From G965267425 sp965267425 (lineage in GTDB: Bacteria; Bacteroidota; Bacteroidia; Flavobacteriales_E; Vicingaceae): a DNA stretch of 64,000 nucleotides. The stretch spans positions 2,232,001 through 2,296,000 of the forward strand of contig OZ253959.1 in the NCBI GenBank assembly GCA_965267425.1. The letters are read 5' to 3'. A model generated the notes under the pieces. The model was given only the letters and a program-made list of their open reading frames with translations, did no database searches and was not told where the DNA came from. The translations under genes and the position numbers were made by a program. Every line of letters begins with the position of its first letter. The stretch's first letter is position 1. Shown here one piece after another: positions 60,701-64,000 of the stretch.

Positions 60701-60850
60701 GCTGAAGCACGAAAAGTGATGGGAATGGCTTTACTCGGAGGTATGTCCATTGCCACCTTTCTAGGAGTATTCCTCTATCCAATGTTGTTTATTCTGATTG
60801 GAAAATTGGGAAGGTATGAGCAAAAACGAAAATCTATTCCTGATTCATGA
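57701..60850 (+). CDS. RND efflux pump permease (AcrB-type, HAE1)
   Basis: A 1049-residue inner membrane proton-drug antiporter. Residues: start with the TM1 segment RRPIVAIVIAIVIVIVG, then PIEQYPDLTPSVVQVRATY. TM4 carries GIVVDDAIVVVEA (proton-relay Asp pair near 410), and TM10 GMAAKNAILIVEF (Lys near 943). The large porter domains and the full AcrB length are present. Gly/Phe-rich drug-pocket residues are typical of multidrug pumps (HAE1) rather than metal pumps (HME). It starts 6 bp after the adaptor and overlaps the outer membrane factor by 4 bp. Confidence 0.95.
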   Translation: MMAESSGNFFVRRPIVAIVIAIVIVIVGGVSLIGLPIEQYPDLTPSVVQVRATYTGANSTNVEQSVATPLEQEINGVDNMIYMKSTNANDGTMVIDVSFDVGTDPDMNTVLTQNRVSAATAKLPEEVKKYGVTTQKSLPNILMLVTLTSDGRYDQNFLGNYALINIKDQLARIKGIGRVDVLGTSDYSMRIWIKPDRIAQLGITIPEIMQAINEQNVIVPGGKFGAEPAPPGTEFTYTVRLPDRFSSPEAFGEIVVRTKSDGSQVKLKHIANINLGVETYSSITRLNKEGCAIIALYQAPGSNAVELATRIKSEMEILKLKFPESVKYDVSLDSTEAINAGINDIVETLIIALILVILVVFIFIQDWRATLIPTLAIPVSLVGAFIFFPALGFTINVLSLLGLVLAIGIVVDDAIVVVEAVQVNIANGMSTREATFDAMKKVTGPVIATTLVLVAVFIPVAGMAGITGRLYQQFAITIVVSVLVSSVNALTLSPALCSLLLKKPEPYGGVLGKFFGAFNKWLDKSTDSYMSFTQVISRKIKRGTIFIVLLTAVAVLFGKLVPGGFIPEEDMGYFYVNIQLPDASSIQRSDSIAADIEKIILAHPEVKYVTNVTGFSLLSGAMSSNQGFMFVTLNNWDERSVTVNQFVDQINKELFFHVKGAQAFAFGPPAIPGLGNGSGFSIMLQDKGGNEPDYLAKHAMNFIKTANERPEIGRAFTTFQANVPQRYMNIDREKALKLGISLNELYQTIGAFMGGAYVNDFTRFGRLYKTYLQAEPEYRVDEKQISNFFIKNIEGKMVPLSTLVDIQPISGPDYTNRFNLFRSVEVTGAPAPGFTSAGAMNALVEVAEETLPQDMGYSWNAMSFQENQASGSLGIILTFSLVFVFLILAAQYESWSLPFSILLGTPFAIFGALFALWLSRFFSPSFENNIFAQVSFVMLIGMAAKNAILIVEFASEEFQKGKSLFDAAIQAAKSRFRPILMTAFSFIFGVFPLVVATGSGAEARKVMGMALLGGMSIATFLGVFLYPMLFILIGKLGRYEQKRKSIPDS

Positions 60851-62274
60851 AGCAATCCTCAACATATCGCTCACTTTGGATTGTATCTGCATTCATAATG
60901 TATGGGGTAATTGCAGTTTTGCTAAACAGTTGTAAAGTGGGACCCAATTACGAAAGAGCAAAGCTTGACACACCCGATGTTTTTCGTTTTGACAGTATTC
61001 CAACCGATTCTTCCAGTGAAATTTTGTGGTGGAAATTATATAATGATCCCACTTTGGATTCACTAATAAAAATTGGGCTTGAACAAAATTTGGATGTACG
61101 CATTGCAGCCAGCAGAATTGAGCAAGCAAGAGCGACCGTAGGATTTAACAGAGCTGATCAATTTCCAAAAATTGATGTGGTAGCGAATGGAAAAATCAGC
61201 AGTGGCAATGAAATTTCGTTTGATCAACAAATAACCACCTTGTCCGGTGGAGGATCATTGACATGGGAAATTGATTTTTGGGGCAAATACAGACGAGGAA
61301 CAGAAGCTGCCAGATCAGAATTGATGGGCTCAGAATATGCACATCGGTATGTGCAAATAACACTAATTTCTGAGATTGCGACTACCTATTTTCAGTTGTT
61401 GGATTACAAATGGCGAATGGAAATTTCCAAACAAACTTTAGAAACACGGGATAAAGGATTAGACATCATTCAACATCGTTTTGATGAAGGTATTATCCCG
61501 TTGATTGATGTTAATCAGGCACAAATTCAACGAGCCATAGCAGCGGCATCGGTTCCGTTTTACGAAAGACAGTTTGCACAAACTGAAAATAAATTGAGTG
61601 TTCTACTGGGTCAAAATCCACAACAAGTGAATGCGGAAAAACCATTGGAAAACATGACCATTCCTCCGGCCATTCCAGTGGGTATTCCTTCAACTCTTTT
61701 GGAACAACGTCCTGATGTTCGACAGGCCGAAGAATTGGCTCATGCACAAACAGCCAGGGTTGGTGTGGCAGTTGCCCAGCGATTTCCTTCATTTAGTCTC
61801 ACCGGATTTTTGGGAGGCGCTAGTGTTGACTTGGGAACTGTGACCAATTCAGGATTAAGCTGGTCTGCTGAAATGGGTGTTTTGGCTCCACTGATCAATT
61901 TTGGGAAAAACAAACGTCGTGTGGACATCGAACGTGAAAAAACCAAACAAGCAGTTCTGGAATATGAAAAAACGGTCTTAAACGCGTTCAGGGAAGTGGA
62001 AGACGCCTTGATTGCCATTCAGACATTGAACAGGGAAAATGATGCACGAATATACCAGGTAAATGCAGCCTTGCAAGCCAGAGAAACCTCAAAAGAACGA
62101 TACAACAAAGGAATTACCAGTTACTTAGAAGTATTGGAAAACGACCGGTCTGCGTTTGAAGCTGAATTGCAATTATCCAGTATTCGTCGTGAGTTGTTGA
62201 ACGCATATATCTTTTTGTACAAAGCGCTTGGAGGAGGATGGTTGTCCGATGAAGAGCAAAGTAGTAATGAATAA
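60847..62274 (+). CDS. Outer membrane efflux lipoprotein (TolC/OprM/NodT family)
   Basis: A 475-residue trimeric channel subunit. The N-terminal segment ends LLNSC followed by KVGPNYERAKLDTPDVFR, the classic NodT/OprM start. Two OEP repeats follow (about 55-250 and 255-470): WWKLYNDPTLDSLIKIGLEQ, GGSLTWEIDFWGKYRRGTE, LLEQRPDVRQAEELAHAQ, and RYNKGITSYLEVLENDRSAF. It forms the outer membrane duct of the tripartite pump encoded with the previous two genes. A strong terminator follows 47 bp later. Confidence 0.94.
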   Translation: MKQSSTYRSLWIVSAFIMYGVIAVLLNSCKVGPNYERAKLDTPDVFRFDSIPTDSSSEILWWKLYNDPTLDSLIKIGLEQNLDVRIAASRIEQARATVGFNRADQFPKIDVVANGKISSGNEISFDQQITTLSGGGSLTWEIDFWGKYRRGTEAARSELMGSEYAHRYVQITLISEIATTYFQLLDYKWRMEISKQTLETRDKGLDIIQHRFDEGIIPLIDVNQAQIQRAIAAASVPFYERQFAQTENKLSVLLGQNPQQVNAEKPLENMTIPPAIPVGIPSTLLEQRPDVRQAEELAHAQTARVGVAVAQRFPSFSLTGFLGGASVDLGTVTNSGLSWSAEMGVLAPLINFGKNKRRVDIEREKTKQAVLEYEKTVLNAFREVEDALIAIQTLNRENDARIYQVNAALQARETSKERYNKGITSYLEVLENDRSAFEAELQLSSIRRELLNAYIFLYKALGGGWLSDEEQSSNE

Positions 62275-62320
62275 AGGTTGAATAATCCAATTTCTTCACT
62301 CACTAGAAATTTATTTTATC

Positions 62321-62352
62321 AAAAAAGCCCGAAATGTTACGGGCTTTTTTTG
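62321..62352. terminator. Bidirectional terminator after the RND operon
   Basis: AAAAAAGCCCG (62321-62331), loop AAATGTTA, CGGGCTTTTTTT. U-runs follow on both strands, so it also serves the convergent SDR gene ending at 62411. Confidence 0.8.
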
Positions 62353-62410
62353 AAATGATGGAAGTACAAAATCTTGTGCAAGAGCTCCATGCTTACGAAG
62401 CGTAATTTAA

Positions 62411-63136
62411 TTACCACGCAATTTCTTCACCTTGATGCACGAACTTTCCAGTAAAAGTAGCTGAAGAAAGACTAACGGAAGTCTGAGCCCCTTCATGTGT
62501 TTCCAACGGTGCATTCATTCCACCTAGATCTGTTTTAACCCATCCTGGATGAGCCGAATTCACCTTCACATTCGTGTCTTTTAAAGCTGCAGCTAAATGA
62601 ACTGTGAACGAGTTAAGAGCAGATTTGGAAGCGTTGTAGGCAAAAGGTTTAATAGCGCTCCAGGGAGAACTTTCATCACTTTGTACTGTATTGGATCCTA
62701 AAATGCTCGAAACATTTATTATTCTTCCGGAATTACTTTTCTTGAGCAATGGAAGGAGCTTCTGAGTTAAACTCACCAAACTGAAAAAATTCACATCAAA
62801 TGTTTCTTTGAGTACCGCTGAATTGACAATTTCAGCCGTATTTACACCAGCCGGTTCACCTTGATGCATGATGCCCGCATTATTGACAAGAACATCCAAT
62901 TTGCCATAGATTTTCTCAATATGAGCATACAGTTTATCGACTTCTTGGTCGTTTGTGACATCCAATTGCACAAATTCAACATCTAATCCTTCTTCTTTTA
63001 GTTTAGTGGCAGCGTCAATTCCCCTTTGGTTATTTCTGGACGCCATCAGCACTTTATATTCCTGTTGAGCTAATTGACGGGCGGTTTCAAGACCCAACCC
63101 CTTATTTGCTCCGGTTACTAATGCAATACCTTTCAT
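62411..63136 (-). CDS. SDR family oxidoreductase (carbonyl-reductase-like)
   Basis: A 241-residue short-chain dehydrogenase. It has the cofactor motif VTGANKGLGLETARQLA, LVNNAGIMHQGEPAGVNTA, INVSSILGSNTVQSDES, the active site YNASKSALNSF (Tyr-x3-Lys) and AHPGWVKTDLGGMNAPLE. The A-N-K-G-L-G start and basic residues (NNQRG) after the second strand point to NADPH use and the carbonyl-reductase subgroup. The substrate is unknown. It is divergent from a LysR regulator, the usual arrangement for a regulator controlling a neighbouring oxidoreductase. Confidence 0.87.
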   Translation of the reverse strand: MKGIALVTGANKGLGLETARQLAQQEYKVLMASRNNQRGIDAATKLKEEGLDVEFVQLDVTNDQEVDKLYAHIEKIYGKLDVLVNNAGIMHQGEPAGVNTAEIVNSAVLKETFDVNFFSLVSLTQKLLPLLKKSNSGRIINVSSILGSNTVQSDESSPWSAIKPFAYNASKSALNSFTVHLAAALKDTNVKVNSAHPGWVKTDLGGMNAPLETHEGAQTSVSLSSATFTGKFVHQGEEIAW

Positions 63137-63212
63137 AATCTTTAAATTTTAAATTCTACGTACGAAGGTATTGAGCTCATGATATAAAATGAAATTGTTT
63201 ATTTTAGTAAAT

Positions 63213-63232
63213 GATATAAATATTTTAATATC
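63213..63232. promoter_or_regulatory. AT-rich inverted repeat between SDR and LysR genes
   Basis: GATAT-N10-ATATC at 63213-63232 ends 1 bp before the LysR ATG. The word ATGATATAAA is repeated in this 97-bp gap (at about 63179 and 63211). The position suits a LysR-type autoregulatory site, but T-N11-A is not exact. Confidence 0.3.
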
Positions 63233-63233
63233 A

Positions 63234-64000
63234 ATGGTAAATCTTGAATGGTACAGAACTTTTAAGGCGGTATATAAGCATCGGAATTATTCCAAAGCGG
63301 CAGAAGAACTATTCATGACCCAACCGACTGCTAGCAATCAGATTAGTATGCTGGAAGCTGCCATTGGACACAAATTGTTTACGCGTAAATCAAAAGGAGT
63401 GTTACCTACAGAATACGCGAAATTCCTGAACAACCTCATAATAGAATCATTAGACACACTTGAAAATGCTGAATCGAACTATGCCAAATCGGTGAACAAG
63501 CAAGAGCAATTGCACACCATAGGTATCAGTGACAGCTTATACAAAAGTATTCTCTCAAAAAATACAATTGCTCATTTCAAACACCTGACCATTCATTTTG
63601 AAAAAGACAACCAAATTTTATTTGAGTTGGTAAATCAACAAGAGATAGACGCTGCCATTGTTCGAGATGACGTACAAACGTTCGATACGCTGTCCTATAA
63701 AATTCTGAGCTCTCCTTTGGTAATTGTAGGGAATCCAAATATTAATTCGAAGGATCTTAATGAGTATGTGAAAAACAATGATTTAAAGCAGGCACAGAAG
63801 TGGTTGGAAAAACAAATATGGTTCTCTCATATGTCTACAAATCCATACATCAAACTTTTTTGGCTTCATTGCTTTCATAAAAAAAGGCCCAAAGTATTAA
63901 CCAACTATGTCATCCCAAACGAATATTTCATGCTACAAGAATTAACCAAAGTAGAGGGTGTATGTATAACGCTATTAGAAAATGCCAAAGAATTTATTCA
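63234..64000 (+). CDS. LysR family transcriptional regulator (partial, runs off right edge)
   Basis: From ATG 63234 the frame is open to the window end (255 codons). The winged helix is typical LysR: MVNLEWYRTFKAVYKHRNYS, KAAEELFMTQPTASNQISML (recognition helix) and LEAAIGHKLFTRKSKGVLPT. A linker helix and the first substrate-binding lobe (about 90-255) follow: IGISDSLYKSILSKN, DAAIVRDDVQTF and LVIVGNPNINSKD. The C-terminus is missing. It is divergent from the SDR gene, which it probably controls, and it lacks part of its ligand-binding domain here only because the window ends. Confidence 0.88.
   Translation, partial: MVNLEWYRTFKAVYKHRNYSKAAEELFMTQPTASNQISMLEAAIGHKLFTRKSKGVLPTEYAKFLNNLIIESLDTLENAESNYAKSVNKQEQLHTIGISDSLYKSILSKNTIAHFKHLTIHFEKDNQILFELVNQQEIDAAIVRDDVQTFDTLSYKILSSPLVIVGNPNINSKDLNEYVKNNDLKQAQKWLEKQIWFSHMSTNPYIKLFWLHCFHKKRPKVLTNYVIPNEYFMLQELTKVEGVCITLLENAKEFI

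Noticed and set aside
1..64000. CRISPR array, insertion sequences, prophage or rRNA operon
   Set aside because: No regularly spaced direct repeats, transposase or phage structural genes, or rRNA-like sequence were seen by reading; only the two-copy 85-bp element is repeated.

Overview
The window looks like chromosomal DNA of a Bacteroidota member, most likely Flavobacteriales or a close relative. The signs are secreted proteins with C-terminal T9SS sorting tails (16677-18278, 41593-44073, 50958-53144), Bacteroidota-typical families (GWxTD, DUF4294, TIGR02757, choice-of-anchor B, DUF4625), SpII lipoprotein signals ending in SC or AC, TAnnTTTG -7 promoter elements, a low GC content judged by eye, and very few Shine-Dalgarno sites. 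I cannot name a genus.

Layout. 1-4300 is an accessory, lipoprotein-rich stretch with an orphan RHS core/tip fragment, a GC-rich repeat block and two related YD-repeat-like lipoproteins. It ends at a duplicated 85-bp hairpin element and a tRNA-Ser(UGA). 4851-12001 holds a GWxTD protein, a family 2 glycosyltransferase and a tight CDP-deoxysugar operon (rfbF, rfbG, an RmlC-like epimerase, an RmlD-like reductase, and a PLP dehydrase with His in place of Lys). 12772-19807 holds dnaA, a LMW tyrosine phosphatase, an RsmI-like methyltransferase, a beta-propeller lipoprotein, a 40-residue membrane protein, a T9SS-exported LVIVD protein and pcm. 19961-26862 carries envelope polysaccharide genes (Gfo/Idh oxidoreductase, WcaJ-like phosphoglycosyltransferase, GtrB-like glycosyltransferase, DUF6044-type membrane protein) with a 3-hydroxyacyl-CoA dehydrogenase among them.

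26865-41539 contains DUF4294 and TIGR02757 genes, then a seven-gene minus-strand run (elbB, gpmA, HAD hydrolase, map, Cys/His-rich small protein, DUF4625 lipoprotein, TonB-dependent receptor). Its last three genes look like a metal-acquisition set. Next come an aminopeptidase/pepE pair, a DtxR-type regulator overlapping a ZIP transporter, and an ECF42-type sigma factor with its YCII/DGPF partner. 41593-53144 has a Lys-C-like secreted protease, an unlisted 50-residue lipoprotein, an M48 protease, a VWA membrane protein, fabG, sucD, a DUF2797 protein and a large T9SS protein. 53491-54292 is the most unusual locus: a SigZ-like ECF sigma factor with a Cys-rich tail, followed by a 35-residue peptide with nine cysteines. 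Both genes are preceded by the same bipartite promoter motif with identical spacing. The window ends with an ion channel, an AcrAB-TolC-type RND efflux operon, and an SDR reductase divergent from a truncated LysR regulator.

Functional themes are envelope glycan synthesis, metal handling (DtxR/ZIP, TonB/DUF4625, Cys-rich peptide) and extracytoplasmic-function sigma control. I saw no insertion sequence, prophage, CRISPR array or rRNA operon.
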